From Clostridia bacterium (GTDB lineage: Bacteria; Bacillota; Clostridia; Christensenellales; SZUA-584), in NCBI GenBank assembly GCA_003249555.1, contig QKIQ01000130.1:1-32199 (forward strand): DNA of 32,199 bases. Reading direction: 5' to 3'. The notes beneath the pieces were generated by a model, which had not been told where the DNA came from, did not search any database, and saw only the letters and a list, made by a program, of their open reading frames with translations. A program made the translations under genes and the position numbers. Of this stretch, positions 16,044 to 23,147 are shown one piece after another (the first letter of the stretch is position 1; each line of letters starts with the position of its first letter).

Positions 16044-16117
16044 GTTTCCCCACATCAGGCCGATATTAAAAACATAAATAGCTCTGCTAAACGCAATGGT
16101 CGCTCTCGGGTATTTTT

Positions 16118-16297
16118 TTATTTGTAGAAATCACTCTCATCAACAAGCCCCGAGTACTGTATGCTATAATATGTATCACCATCGTATTCGTAGGCTGTAT
16201 ATGGATACCAGTGGTTATTTTTTAAATGCCAAGAATCGTAACTATAACACCAAACAAAATTAGTACTGCTAAAAGGCCCAGCATAATGAAGATCCAT
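16118..16297 (-). pseudogene. Possible gene remnant or out-of-frame small ORF (59 codons)
   Basis: Between the neighbouring small genes the minus strand stays open for 59 codons and has protein-like composition, rich in Tyr, Trp and Asp (for example NNHWYPYTAYEYDGDTYYS, then DESDFYK and stop). Its 5' part overlaps the 3' end of the 83-residue gene in another frame and its ATG has no Shine-Dalgarno. It could be the tail of a former longer gene, a frameshifted extension of the 83-residue protein, or chance. Not a confident gene. Confidence 0.3.
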
Positions 16298-16473
16298 TGC
16301 ATTTGCTGCTTATGTTTAAGTTCTTCTGTTTTCCTTTTTTCCTCTTGTTTAATTTGATAACGAGTCTTTTTGTCAGGATGCTTATCTTTGTAAGCCATCT
16401 TTTTTTCTATAAGACCTTCAACATCCGCATCTAAACTTGCTTCTTTATCTTTTAAGCTGAACTTCAATTTCAT
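16222..16473 (-). CDS. Small tail-anchored coiled protein of unknown function
   Basis: 83 residues from ATG 16473, which is preceded by AGGAGG at a good distance; an in-frame ATG ten codons upstream (16503) lacks this. The first 55 residues are highly charged and probably helical (EKKMAYKDKHPDKKTRYQ, then KQEEKRKTEELKHKQQ). One hydrophobic segment at the C-terminus (WIFIMLGLLAVLILFGVIVTI) would anchor it to the membrane with the charged part in the cytoplasm. No family recognised. It follows the Nudix gene by about 50 bases on the same strand. Confidence 0.6.
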   Translation of the reverse strand: MKLKFSLKDKEASLDADVEGLIEKKMAYKDKHPDKKTRYQIKQEEKRKTEELKHKQQMQWIFIMLGLLAVLILFGVIVTILGI

Positions 16474-16520
16474 ACTACCCCTCCTTTTTTCTATAACATG
16501 CATTATAAATTTTGCGAATA

Positions 16521-16910
16521 CTAACCTTCGGCAATCCTCTTCAGTATTTCAGCATCCGCCGGGCAGAAGTCATACTGAGGAATCTCCTCTTTTGTAATCC
16601 ATTTTATGTCATTGTGCTCCAACTTCTGCGGAACACCATCTTTAATCGTTGTATTAAATAATGTGAGTCGCACATTGATATCTGGGTATTCATGAATGAC
16701 AGACATGAACACGTCTCCAACAGAAAGCTCAACAGATAATTCTTCTCGACATTCTCTGATAAGTGCTTTTTCTTTAGTTTCGCCGGCTTCAACCTTGCCG
16801 CCGACAAACTCCCAAAGTAGTGCTCTGGCTTTTTGAATCGGTCTCTGGCATATCATAAATTTATCGTCATCCCATATCAGTGCAGCTACAACCTCTGTAA
16901 TCTTTTTCAT
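16521..16910 (-). CDS. MutT-type Nudix hydrolase ((deoxy)nucleoside triphosphate pyrophosphohydrolase)
   Basis: 129 residues, typical of MutT/CTP-pyrophosphohydrolase-like Nudix proteins. The Nudix box GKVEAGETKEKALIRECREE is intact (residues about 38-57), with the Arg-Glu and Glu-Glu metal-binding residues in place, followed by ELSVELSVGDVF. LWEFVGGK just before the box is the classic MutT context. Such enzymes hydrolyse 8-oxo-dGTP or other damaged or non-canonical nucleotides to the monophosphate. The ATG overlaps the stop of the upstream gene by one base (TAATG), so the two are translationally coupled. Exact substrate unknown. Confidence 0.9.
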   Translation of the reverse strand: MKKITEVVAALIWDDDKFMICQRPIQKARALLWEFVGGKVEAGETKEKALIRECREELSVELSVGDVFMSVIHEYPDINVRLTLFNTTIKDGVPQKLEHNDIKWITKEEIPQYDFCPADAEILKRIAEG

Positions 16911-17662
16911 TACTGCTTCTTTCTCAAACGGAACTTATACTCTTTTCTTGTATTTCCGTTCTCATCTAGATCATCTTCATAGGAATAATTTACAAGTTTA
17001 AATACACCCTGATAGTAATACTCTTGAGGTGAGAACTTCACAAACAGGTGAATATCTTTTCCTTCGTCTGCAGCATTTACAATGGCTGTATTGCCGGATG
17101 ACATTGTTTGATCACCGCTCTTTCCTTCGCCGGAATAAATATACTCACCATCTGTAGTCCAGTGGTCGTGATACACAAAGCCGGTCTTTTTCTTATCAAC
17201 AGAAGATATAAGAACGACTGTTGACGGTGTTTTATTAATGCCTCTACCAAAGCCGGAAATCCTAATACCAAACTGTTCTTCAACCTGTTGATAAGTTAAA
17301 ATTGGCTGTCTTGCTAAATGACCTACATTATAATCAGCACCAAAGCCATCATCGATGTTTCTCGCTTTTTTCACTGGAGAAATAGCCTGTCTTTCAGCAA
17401 CTCGTCTTTCTTCATCTGCTTTACGAGTTGCAAGTTCTATCAGTATTCTTTCTTCCTCAGCCTGCTTTGCAGCAGAAATATCATTCATTATTGCTTCCTG
17501 TACTGTTGAATCCTCGGTCTTGATGAACTTCACAAATGCGTCTGGATATACAAACTTACTGGACTTGTCCGCAAATTGAACACTGATATATTGACCATCG
17601 AAATCAACGACGGTACCTACGCCAAATGATTTATGATTAACCTTTATATTTATTAAGTCCAT
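16910..17662 (-). CDS. Two-domain protein: SH3-like N-terminus and DUF3427/SRA-like C-terminus
   Basis: 250 residues from ATG 17662, preceded by GGAG nine bases upstream; an in-frame ATG at 17677 overlaps that site. The first 45 residues (VNHKSFGVGTVVDFDGQYIS, then FADKSSKFVYPDAF) look like a small SH3-like beta barrel. Residues about 50-95 are a charged helix. The C-terminal 130 residues (FGIRISGFGRGINKTPSTVV, FVYHDHWTTDGEYIYSGEG, DIHLFVKFSPQEYYYQGVF) resemble DUF3427 or the SRA-like domains of McrA-type restriction proteins, which read modified bases. That family call is from memory and tentative. The gene is coupled to a Nudix hydrolase, suggesting a joint role with modified nucleotides. 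Confidence 0.65.
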   Translation of the reverse strand: MDLINIKVNHKSFGVGTVVDFDGQYISVQFADKSSKFVYPDAFVKFIKTEDSTVQEAIMNDISAAKQAEEERILIELATRKADEERRVAERQAISPVKKARNIDDGFGADYNVGHLARQPILTYQQVEEQFGIRISGFGRGINKTPSTVVLISSVDKKKTGFVYHDHWTTDGEYIYSGEGKSGDQTMSSGNTAIVNAADEGKDIHLFVKFSPQEYYYQGVFKLVNYSYEDDLDENGNTRKEYKFRLRKKQ

Positions 17663-17708
17663 AGTATCAATCTCCATTATACAAATAGCCTTTACAATTT
17701 AATACCAT

Positions 17709-17717
17709 ATTATAACA
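17709..17717 (-). promoter_or_regulatory. Extended -10 promoter of the DUF3427-like/Nudix unit
   Basis: The minus strand reads TGTTATAAT, 47 bases before the ATG at 17662. No good -35 is at 17-base spacing. A second TATAAT lies closer (minus strand, about 17680), too close to leave a leader. Confidence 0.55.
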
Positions 17718-17776
17718 CATAGCTTCAAGACAATGTATACAATCACGAGTTTTTCTGAAAGTGTTTATGGATATCT

Positions 17777-18058
17777 TCATTGTGAACATTTGCTTTCAAG
17801 TAAAACCTTTTTGGTTGCTAGAGCAACTTCATAGATAATCCGCTTTTCACAACTGTTGCAACCCTCCATAAGGCAAGCCAACTCTTTCTGATATTCTCTT
17901 ATATCGTCCATTTGATTGCCATTTAACAAATGATCCATTGTAACCCCGAGGTGAAAACCAAAATATTGGATTGGTACGAATGAGATTAAGATGTTAAGAG
18001 CCAGAGTGGAGAGAATAAGATACAAGTAAGTGTCTTGCGCAAATCGTTTGATATCCAT
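17777..18058 (-). CDS. Small single-span membrane protein with Cys-rich C-terminus
   Basis: 93 residues. An N-terminal membrane span (about 11-28, LYLILSTLALNILISFV) is followed by a region ending in LACLMEGCNSCEKR and a terminal SKCSQ. The C-x4-C-x2-C spacing could bind metal or form disulfides. AAGGGG precedes the ATG at 18058 by seven bases. It begins 15 bases after the walJ stop on the same strand, so it is probably cotranscribed with walJ. No family recognised. Confidence 0.6.
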   Translation of the reverse strand: MDIKRFAQDTYLYLILSTLALNILISFVPIQYFGFHLGVTMDHLLNGNQMDDIREYQKELACLMEGCNSCEKRIIYEVALATKKVLLESKCSQ

Positions 18059-18073
18059 GTGAAGACCCCTTAA

Positions 18074-18868
18074 TTATTTGACATGGAACACGCCTGTGAC
18101 TCTATCGCGGAAGGCAAGACCCAGGTTCAGATCGTGCCCGGGGGTGAGCCCTTGGGCGATCAGCGCGTCGGTCACGGTGCGAAAGGCGAGCTGCTCAGAG
18201 TTATTCTCGTGGCTCAAGTGACCGAGAAGTATCGACGACACGCCCGCGCAGGCGAGGCGCACCGCCGCGTCGGCTGCGTCGTCGTTGGAGAGGTGTCCAC
18301 GGCGCGATTTGATGCGGTCTTTGAGCGCGCGCGGATACCTGCCTGTGTGCAGCATGGCGGCATCGTGGTTGGATTCCAGCAGTACAAGGTCGCACGATTG
18401 GAGCTTCATTTCCACCGCTTTGGGGAAATAGCCAAGGTCGGTCGCCACAGCCACCTTGCGCGCGCCGCAGGATATGCAGTAACCCACGGGGTCGGCTGCG
18501 TCATGCGGAATATCGTAAGGCTCGACAAGCAGATCGTCGATATAAAACCCCGTTTTGCTGATGACGCGAATAAGACGGCTTTGGACGTTGCCCAGCTTGC
18601 CTTCGCATGCTTCCCAGGTAGGCGCTGTAGCGTAAACAGGGATATCGTGCTTGCGAGAGAGAATACCCGCTCCCTGAATGTGGTCAGAATGCTCATGCGT
18701 AATGAGTATGCCCTGCAAATCGCGGGCATCCTGCCCGACGCTTCGCAGCGCCTCTTCGAGGCGGCGTCCCGATACGCCCGCATCCACAAGAATGCGCGTG
18801 GTACCGGAGCTTATGAGTATTGCGTTGCCGGATGAACCGGAAAAAAGCGGGGTTAATGAGAGTGCCAT
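18074..18868 (-). CDS. walJ: WalJ/YycJ metallo-beta-lactamase-fold hydrolase
   Basis: 264 residues from ATG 18868, which has AAAGGA nine bases upstream; the family starts at this point (LTPLFSGSSGNAILISSG). The metal-binding motif THEHSDHIQG lies near residue 60, with further ligand regions LLESNHD and GHLSHENNS. WalJ (YycJ) is a probable 5'-3' exonuclease of the metallo-beta-lactamase fold; in Bacillus it belongs to the walRK operon and has been linked to DNA mismatch repair and to coordinating cell wall and division. Here walR, walK, walH and walI are absent nearby. The length equals that of Bacillus YycJ. Confidence 0.9.
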   Translation of the reverse strand: MALSLTPLFSGSSGNAILISSGTTRILVDAGVSGRRLEEALRSVGQDARDLQGILITHEHSDHIQGAGILSRKHDIPVYATAPTWEACEGKLGNVQSRLIRVISKTGFYIDDLLVEPYDIPHDAADPVGYCISCGARKVAVATDLGYFPKAVEMKLQSCDLVLLESNHDAAMLHTGRYPRALKDRIKSRRGHLSNDDAADAAVRLACAGVSSILLGHLSHENNSEQLAFRTVTDALIAQGLTPGHDLNLGLAFRDRVTGVFHVK

Positions 18869-18954
18869 ATATGTCGTCCTTTCCTGCGCATCATTATAGC
18901 ACAAATCTTTGTATAAAAGCTACGAAAGAAAGTGTGCCAATATTCGGCGTCAGG

Positions 18955-18984
18955 TTGATTCTGCCTAGCGGCATGTGGTATCTT
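18955..18984 (+). promoter_or_regulatory. Promoter of the cobO-cobU-cobS operon
   Basis: TTGATT (18955-18960), an 18-base spacer and TATCTT (18979-18984) preceded by TGG, so an extended -10 type. The leader is only about 20 bases, leaving no room for a cobalamin riboswitch. Confidence 0.5.
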
Positions 18985-19010
18985 ATAGCAAAGATAAGGA
19001 GCAGATGGTT

Positions 19011-19526
19011 ATGGAAAAATCGTGTGTGCAGGTGTATACGGGCAATGGCAAGGGCAAAACCACGGCGGCTATGGGGCTTGCGGTGCGCGGCGCAGGGCGG
19101 GGCTTAACCGTCAAGATCGTTCAGTTCATGAAGGCCCGTGAAACGGGTGAACTCGCTTCGCTTGGCAGGTTGGGCATCGAGCTGGTGCGCGCTTCACAGT
19201 GCAAGAAGTTTTATCGTATGATGAGTGACGAGGAAAAGGCAGAACTGCGTGACGGCGCGTGCGAGGTGCTGCGCCTTATAGAAACGTGGCTTGACAAAAT
19301 TGATTTGCTGATACTTGACGAAGCGCTTGGGGCGCTTACGTGTGGCGTGCTGAAGCTTGAAGAGTTGCTGCATATCATGGATGTGCGGGGCGGCACCGAG
19401 GTGGTGCTGACGGGCAGAGACGCACCGGGCGAAATTGTCCAAAAGGCAGATTTGGTGACCGAGATGCGTGAGGTCAAGCATTATATGAACAGCGGCATCA
19501 GCGCGAGAAAGGGCATTGAATTCTGA
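19011..19526 (+). CDS. cobO: Cob(I)yrinic acid a,c-diamide adenosyltransferase (CobO/BtuR)
   Basis: 171 residues from ATG 19011, with AAGGAG nine bases upstream; longer in-frame starts (18975, 19005) lie before or too near that site. The P-loop VYTGNGKGKTTAAMGLAVRG is at residues 7-26, and later GTEVVLTGRDAP and VTEMREVKHYMNSGISARKG are conserved in the CobA/CobO/BtuR family. It transfers the 5'-deoxyadenosyl group from ATP to cobalt in corrinoids. It heads a three-gene unit for late adenosylcobalamin assembly. Its stop overlaps the cobU start by one base (TGATG). Confidence 0.95.
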   Translation: MEKSCVQVYTGNGKGKTTAAMGLAVRGAGRGLTVKIVQFMKARETGELASLGRLGIELVRASQCKKFYRMMSDEEKAELRDGACEVLRLIETWLDKIDLLILDEALGALTCGVLKLEELLHIMDVRGGTEVVLTGRDAPGEIVQKADLVTEMREVKHYMNSGISARKGIEF

Positions 19527-20110
19527 TGAACAGTGTAAACGGAGGCAACGCGAGTAACGGTGCGGTGCTCTTGGTGACGGGCGGTGCGCGCAGCGGCAAG
19601 AGCGGATATGCTGAGCGGCGTGCAAGGGAAACCGGCAGGCGTGTAGGATATATCGCGACAGCGGCGGTGACGGATGAGGATATGGCAGACAGGATCTTAA
19701 GGCACAGGTTATCGCGCCCGGCCGAGTGGGAGACGTTTGAGAGATACAGCGGATTCGTAAAGCTGGCATGCGACGAACGCTTTGTGTCATGTGATACGCT
19801 GCTGCTGGATTGCCTAACGACGTTGACGACCAACCATATGATAGACAGCGGGCTCGATTTCGATACATGCGCGCTGGAGGCGGTTCAGATGCTTGAGGAA
19901 AAGATTACGGCAGACGTGGATGACTTGCTGGCCGCGGCAGCCGGTAAACAGCTGATCGTGGTCACTAATGAAGTGGGGCAGGGAGTTGTGCCTGCGTACC
20001 GCATGGGCAGCTTGTTTCGCGACATGGCCGGGCGGCTGAATATGCATGTGGCATCGCGCGCGGACGAAGTTATCTGTATGATTTCAGGACTGCCGTTGAG
20101 GCTTAAATAG
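19526..20110 (+). CDS. cobU: Bifunctional adenosylcobinamide kinase/adenosylcobinamide-phosphate guanylyltransferase
   Basis: 194 residues. The P-loop LVTGGARSGKSGYAERRA (about 14-31) and the later DCLTTLTTNHMI and VTNEVGQGVVPAYRMGSLFRD are CobU hallmarks. CobU phosphorylates adenosylcobinamide and attaches GMP to give adenosylcobinamide-GDP, the substrate of CobS encoded three bases downstream. Residues 1-10 (MNSVNGGNAS) form a slightly longer N-terminus than usual; the ATG at 19526 is coupled to the cobO stop. Cytoplasmic. Confidence 0.96.
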   Translation: MNSVNGGNASNGAVLLVTGGARSGKSGYAERRARETGRRVGYIATAAVTDEDMADRILRHRLSRPAEWETFERYSGFVKLACDERFVSCDTLLLDCLTTLTTNHMIDSGLDFDTCALEAVQMLEEKITADVDDLLAAAAGKQLIVVTNEVGQGVVPAYRMGSLFRDMAGRLNMHVASRADEVICMISGLPLRLK

Positions 20111-20112
20111 AT

Positions 20113-20868
20113 ATGAAGAGTTTTGTTTTGATGCTGGCTTTTTTCACGCGGATACCCGTGCGTGCGCCCGAGACAATCGACGAAGACTTATATAAGAAGG
20201 GAATCAAATTCTTATTTATTATAGGCATTATCGTCGGGTTGCCCGTGGGGGCGGTGATGCTGCTTAGTGGTGTGATGGGTGCTTACTTGTCTGCGTTTGC
20301 GGCGCTGGTGATCTATCTGGTTTTAAGCGGCGGGCTTCACGTGGATGGTATGGCAGACACCGTGGATGGATTTGCCGCTCATCGCGACAGAGAAGGCACG
20401 CTGGCGATCATGAAAGACAGCCATATCGGTACATTCGGCGTGTTGGCGGTATGTGTGTATGTCGCGGGTATGACAATTTGCATGGCTCAGGCCGGTTTTG
20501 TGGCGGCAGCGCTTTTCCCTCTTGCGGGACGCACGGCAGGCCTGCTTTGCACGCGTACGAACAGCAGCGCGACCAACGGACTCGGGCGGTGGTTTGTGGA
20601 CGGCGTGAAAACGGCGCATGTGGTATTCTCAGGGGCCGCGTTTGCGGCAATAGCGGCGACGCTTTGTTTATGGAACGGTACTCAAGGCTGGCCTTCACTT
20701 GCAGGGCTGGTTGTGTCGCTTCTGGCGGCGCTTTTGGTCACGGTTTTTGTCGTTCGCGGATTTGCAAGGAAACTTGAAGGGATTACGGGAGATATCATCG
20801 GTTTTTCTATGGAGTTCAGTCAGCTTGTTTTTTTGCTTTTTTCTTCGATTGCTGTTATCATAGTATAA
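20113..20868 (+). CDS. cobS: Adenosylcobinamide-GDP ribazoletransferase
   Basis: 251 residues, integral membrane enzyme. It begins with LMLAFFTRIPV, typical of CobS, and carries the catalytic-site motif GGLHVDGMADTVDGF (about 73-87) followed by RDREGTLAIMKDSHIGTFG. It joins adenosylcobinamide-GDP with alpha-ribazole (5'-phosphate) to complete the coenzyme B12 nucleotide loop. It is the last gene of the cobO-cobU-cobS unit. The expected partners cobT and cobC are not in the window, so lower-ligand activation must be encoded elsewhere. Confidence 0.96.
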   Translation: MKSFVLMLAFFTRIPVRAPETIDEDLYKKGIKFLFIIGIIVGLPVGAVMLLSGVMGAYLSAFAALVIYLVLSGGLHVDGMADTVDGFAAHRDREGTLAIMKDSHIGTFGVLAVCVYVAGMTICMAQAGFVAAALFPLAGRTAGLLCTRTNSSATNGLGRWFVDGVKTAHVVFSGAAFAAIAATLCLWNGTQGWPSLAGLVVSLLAALLVTVFVVRGFARKLEGITGDIIGFSMEFSQLVFLLFSSIAVIIV

Positions 20869-20890
20869 ACAGTATGAAGCATTCTGTATT

Positions 20891-20983
20891 ATTGCTCCAA
20901 CGATGAATAAATCAAAGTTAGAGCAATGTACCCCCCCCGGCTGGACAAACACTTTTCATTCTATTTAATTGATATGTTTGTCC
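20891..20983 (+). repeat. Two consecutive inverted repeats flanking an 8-C run after cobS
   Basis: ATTGCTCCAAC (20891-20901) pairs with GTTAGAGCAAT (20917-20927) with one mismatch. Then comes C8 (20931-20938), then GGACAAACA (20943-20951) pairs perfectly with TGTTTGTCC (20975-20983) across 23 bases, followed by GTTTTCG. The second could be an imperfect terminator of the cob unit; the first is unexplained. Confidence 0.5.
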
Positions 20984-21028
20984 GTTTTCGTTATAGTCAT
21001 TAAGACAGATTGCGACAAAAAACATTCT

Positions 21029-21056
21029 TTGACAAAAGGCGTGGGCGCTATATAAT
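21029..21056 (+). promoter_or_regulatory. Promoter of the conserved Cys-containing protein gene
   Basis: Perfect TTGACA (21029-21034), a 16-base spacer and perfect TATAAT (21051-21056): the strongest sigma-A type promoter seen in the window. About 32 bases separate it from the ATG. Confidence 0.85.
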
Positions 21057-21093
21057 ATGAAGTAACAGAAGCGAAATGAAAAGAGGGGCAGTT

Positions 21094-21501
21094 ATGGGAA
21101 GTTCAATAAATGACATCTTAATGGAAGATTTCCAGAACGTGGTAAGCGAGCTATTGATGCGCAACAGAAGCGTTCTTGATATCCTGACTAAAATACAAAC
21201 GAGCGGGGGTCGCGTAAATCGGAGCGTTGTCAAAGCGGTGACGCATTGCGGATGCATAGAAATTGAAGGAAAAAAACAGGTCTTTCCCGGTGAGGTTAGC
21301 ATGAAGAATTTAAGCGGCCTCATGTCCACTCAGGTTAAAGGTGAGCTTTGCCCCGAATGCAGACAGACGATTGAAAAGGAGATCGGAGGTCAGCTGTTTT
21401 ACCTTGCCGCGCTTTGCAACACGCTGGGCATAAGTCTGTATGATGTGGTATTAAGCGAAAAAGAGACGCTTGGGACGCTCGGCAGTTACAGCTTACGATA
21501 A
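21094..21501 (+). CDS. Conserved clostridial protein with CxC and CxxC motifs; function unknown
   Basis: 135 residues from ATG 21094, preceded by GAGGGG five bases upstream; an ATG six codons earlier has a poorer site. The N-terminal half is helical (DILMEDFQNVVSELLMRNRS). Cys pairs are HCGC (C52, C54) and CPEC (C86, C89) with C108 later, a pattern that could bind zinc. The C-terminal LFYLAALCNTLGISLYDVVL resembles the last helices of small cytosolic clostridial proteins I have seen unnamed. I do not recognise a function. The near-consensus promoter implies high expression. It has its own terminator. Confidence 0.75.
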   Translation: MGSSINDILMEDFQNVVSELLMRNRSVLDILTKIQTSGGRVNRSVVKAVTHCGCIEIEGKKQVFPGEVSMKNLSGLMSTQVKGELCPECRQTIEKEIGGQLFYLAALCNTLGISLYDVVLSEKETLGTLGSYSLR

Positions 21502-21513
21502 AAAATGAATATG

Positions 21514-21544
21514 AGCGGCTGCGAAAAGCGCCGCTTTTGTTTTA
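21514..21544 (+). terminator. Intrinsic terminator before lysA
   Basis: AGCGGC (21514-21519) pairs with GCCGCT (21530-21535) across a 10-base loop, followed by TTTTGTTTTAT. Confidence 0.75.
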
Positions 21545-21600
21545 TCTTTCATCGATAAAACAATATAAATTTAGGACAACCTCAAGAAAGGCATAATTGT

Positions 21601-22839
21601 ATGAAGAAACCATTCATCTCAAAAAAGCAGGCTGAACAAATCAGAGAAAAGTATCCAACACCTTTCCATTTATATGACGAGAAAGGCATTCGTGAAAACG
21701 CAAGAAATCTTTACAGGGCATTCAGTTGGAACAAAGGCTTTAAGGAGTACTTTGCAGTGAAAGCGACGCCCAATCCATCTATACTTAGAATATTGAAGGA
21801 AGAGGGCTGCGGCGTAGATTGCTCATCGTTAACAGAGCTTATGATGGCCGATATGTGTGGTTTTGAGGGCGATGAGATTATGTTTTCATCGAACGTGACA
21901 CCGGAGGAGGATTATCGGCTTGCCGGCAAGATGGGGGCAGTCATCAACTTTGATGATATTACGCATATTGACTATTTGAACTCATTGATCGGTATTCCGG
22001 AAATCGTTGGCTGCCGTTTTAATCCGGGCGGCCACTTTGAGCTGGAGAATAAAATCATGGACAACCCCGGCGAGGCCAAATACGGCTTTACGCGTGAACA
22101 GCTTTCGGAAGGGTTTAAGAAGCTGCTTGAGCTTGGCGCAAAACGCTTTGGCTTGCATGCGTTTCTTGCGTCTAACACCACCACGAACGCATATTACCCA
22201 AAGCTGGCGCGGCTGCTCTTTGAGACTGCGGTAGAGCTGAACCGCGAGACGGGAGCGCCCATTGCGTTTATCAATCTGTCTGGCGGTATCGGTATTCCAT
22301 ATAGGCCGGAGGAACAGGGCAGTGACATCATGGCCATCGGCGATGCGGTACGCGAAGCTTTTGAAGAGATTATGGTGCCTGCGGGCCTTGGCGACACAGC
22401 GATATACACCGAGCTTGGCCGCTATATGCTCGCACCTTATGGGCATCTGGTGACCACGGCGATACATAAAAAAGAAATATACAAAAACTATATCGGCGTG
22501 GATGCGTGCGCCGCAAACCTGATGCGCCCCGCCATGTACGGCGCGTATCATCATATCACTGTGCTCGGCAAGGAAAATGCGCCGATTGACAATAGGTATG
22601 ATGTGACAGGCGGCCTATGTGAAAACAACGATAAGTTTGCCATTGACAGGATGCTGCCCAGAATAGAAAAAGGCGATATTCTCGTCATTCACGATACAGG
22701 TGCCCATGGCTTTGCTATGGGATACAACTATAACGGCAAGCTGCGTAGCGCGGAGCTGCTGCTAAAGGAAAACGGTGAAGCCGAGCTCATCCGCCGTGCG
22801 GAGACGCCTGAGGATTACTTTGCGACCTTAAAATATTAA
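21601..22839 (+). CDS. lysA: Diaminopimelate decarboxylase
   Basis: 412 residues, typical of LysA. It converts meso-diaminopimelate to L-lysine with pyridoxal phosphate. The PLP-binding Lys lies in YFAVKATPNPS (about residues 50-60). Other family signatures are GCGVDCSSLTEL, MFSSNVTPEEDY, NLSGGIGIPYRPE, GRYMLAPYGHLVT, the substrate region GGLCENNDKFAIDR, and the C-terminal HDTGAHGFAMGYNYNGKLRS. AAAGG lies nine bases before the ATG. No other lysine pathway gene is adjacent. The gene lies directly upstream of rpoB, where rplJ-rplL would be expected in most bacteria. Confidence 0.93.
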   Translation: MKKPFISKKQAEQIREKYPTPFHLYDEKGIRENARNLYRAFSWNKGFKEYFAVKATPNPSILRILKEEGCGVDCSSLTELMMADMCGFEGDEIMFSSNVTPEEDYRLAGKMGAVINFDDITHIDYLNSLIGIPEIVGCRFNPGGHFELENKIMDNPGEAKYGFTREQLSEGFKKLLELGAKRFGLHAFLASNTTTNAYYPKLARLLFETAVELNRETGAPIAFINLSGGIGIPYRPEEQGSDIMAIGDAVREAFEEIMVPAGLGDTAIYTELGRYMLAPYGHLVTTAIHKKEIYKNYIGVDACAANLMRPAMYGAYHHITVLGKENAPIDNRYDVTGGLCENNDKFAIDRMLPRIEKGDILVIHDTGAHGFAMGYNYNGKLRSAELLLKENGEAELIRRAETPEDYFATLKY

Positions 22840-22924
22840 TGCAAAGAAGAATATGATATTCAAGACACGCGCCAAGGCAATGTAAACAGTTTATAAAAAG
22901 ACTCTAATACACGCTCTTTCCTTA

Positions 22925-22953
22925 TTGACAAGGATATTCGGGTATAGTAATAT
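22925..22953 (+). promoter_or_regulatory. Promoter of rpoB-rpoC
   Basis: Perfect TTGACA (22925-22930), a 17-base spacer and TAATAT (22948-22953). Transcription should start near 22960, giving a leader of about 190 bases. The 308-base gap between lysA and rpoB thus holds this promoter, a candidate leader ORF and a hairpin. Confidence 0.7.
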
Positions 22954-22998
22954 GTTATATTGCATTAGCGTGCTCATAATAGGGGGGAGTCTCTTTAT

Positions 22999-23043
22999 TT
23001 GCCGACGATGGATGCGGGTCTTTTTTTAACGGTAGGCGCATGA
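22999..23043 (+). CDS. Candidate rpoB leader peptide (14 residues)
   Basis: TTG at 22999 is preceded by GGGGGGAG (22982-22989) with nine bases between, an excellent ribosome site. The frame reads MPTMDAGLFLTVGA and stops at 23043, about 105 bases before rpoB. It contains a CTT-TTT-TTA run within a T7 tract (23021-23027). No strong terminator hairpin precedes that tract. No homologue is known to me; translation is inference. Confidence 0.35.
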   Translation: MPTMDAGLFLTVGA

Positions 23044-23054
23044 AAATTGCGTAT

Positions 23055-23079
23055 ATTATTGCCTTTTTTCGGGAATAAT
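23055..23079 (+). promoter_or_regulatory. Hairpin in the rpoB leader
   Basis: ATTATTGCC (23055-23063) pairs with GGGAATAAT (23071-23079), one G-G mismatch, around a T6C loop. It begins 11 bases after the candidate leader-peptide stop. No T run follows, so it is not a simple terminator. Confidence 0.4.
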
Positions 23080-23147
23080 CAGCGAGTGCCTTCATCTTGA
23101 AAATGTCATAATGTTACTTTGCTAACAGGAGAGTGGTTATAAAACGT

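Noticed and set aside
18083-18835. 250-codon plus-strand ORF antisense to walJ
   Set aside because: walJ has clear catalytic motifs and a good ribosome site; the antisense frame has neither.
18869-19010. Cobalamin riboswitch before cobO
   Set aside because: The leader after the predicted promoter is about 20 bases and no B12-box sequence is visible.
22840-22960. Ribosomal L10-type leader before rpoB
   Set aside because: rplJ and rplL are not upstream, and no L10-leader fold is apparent.
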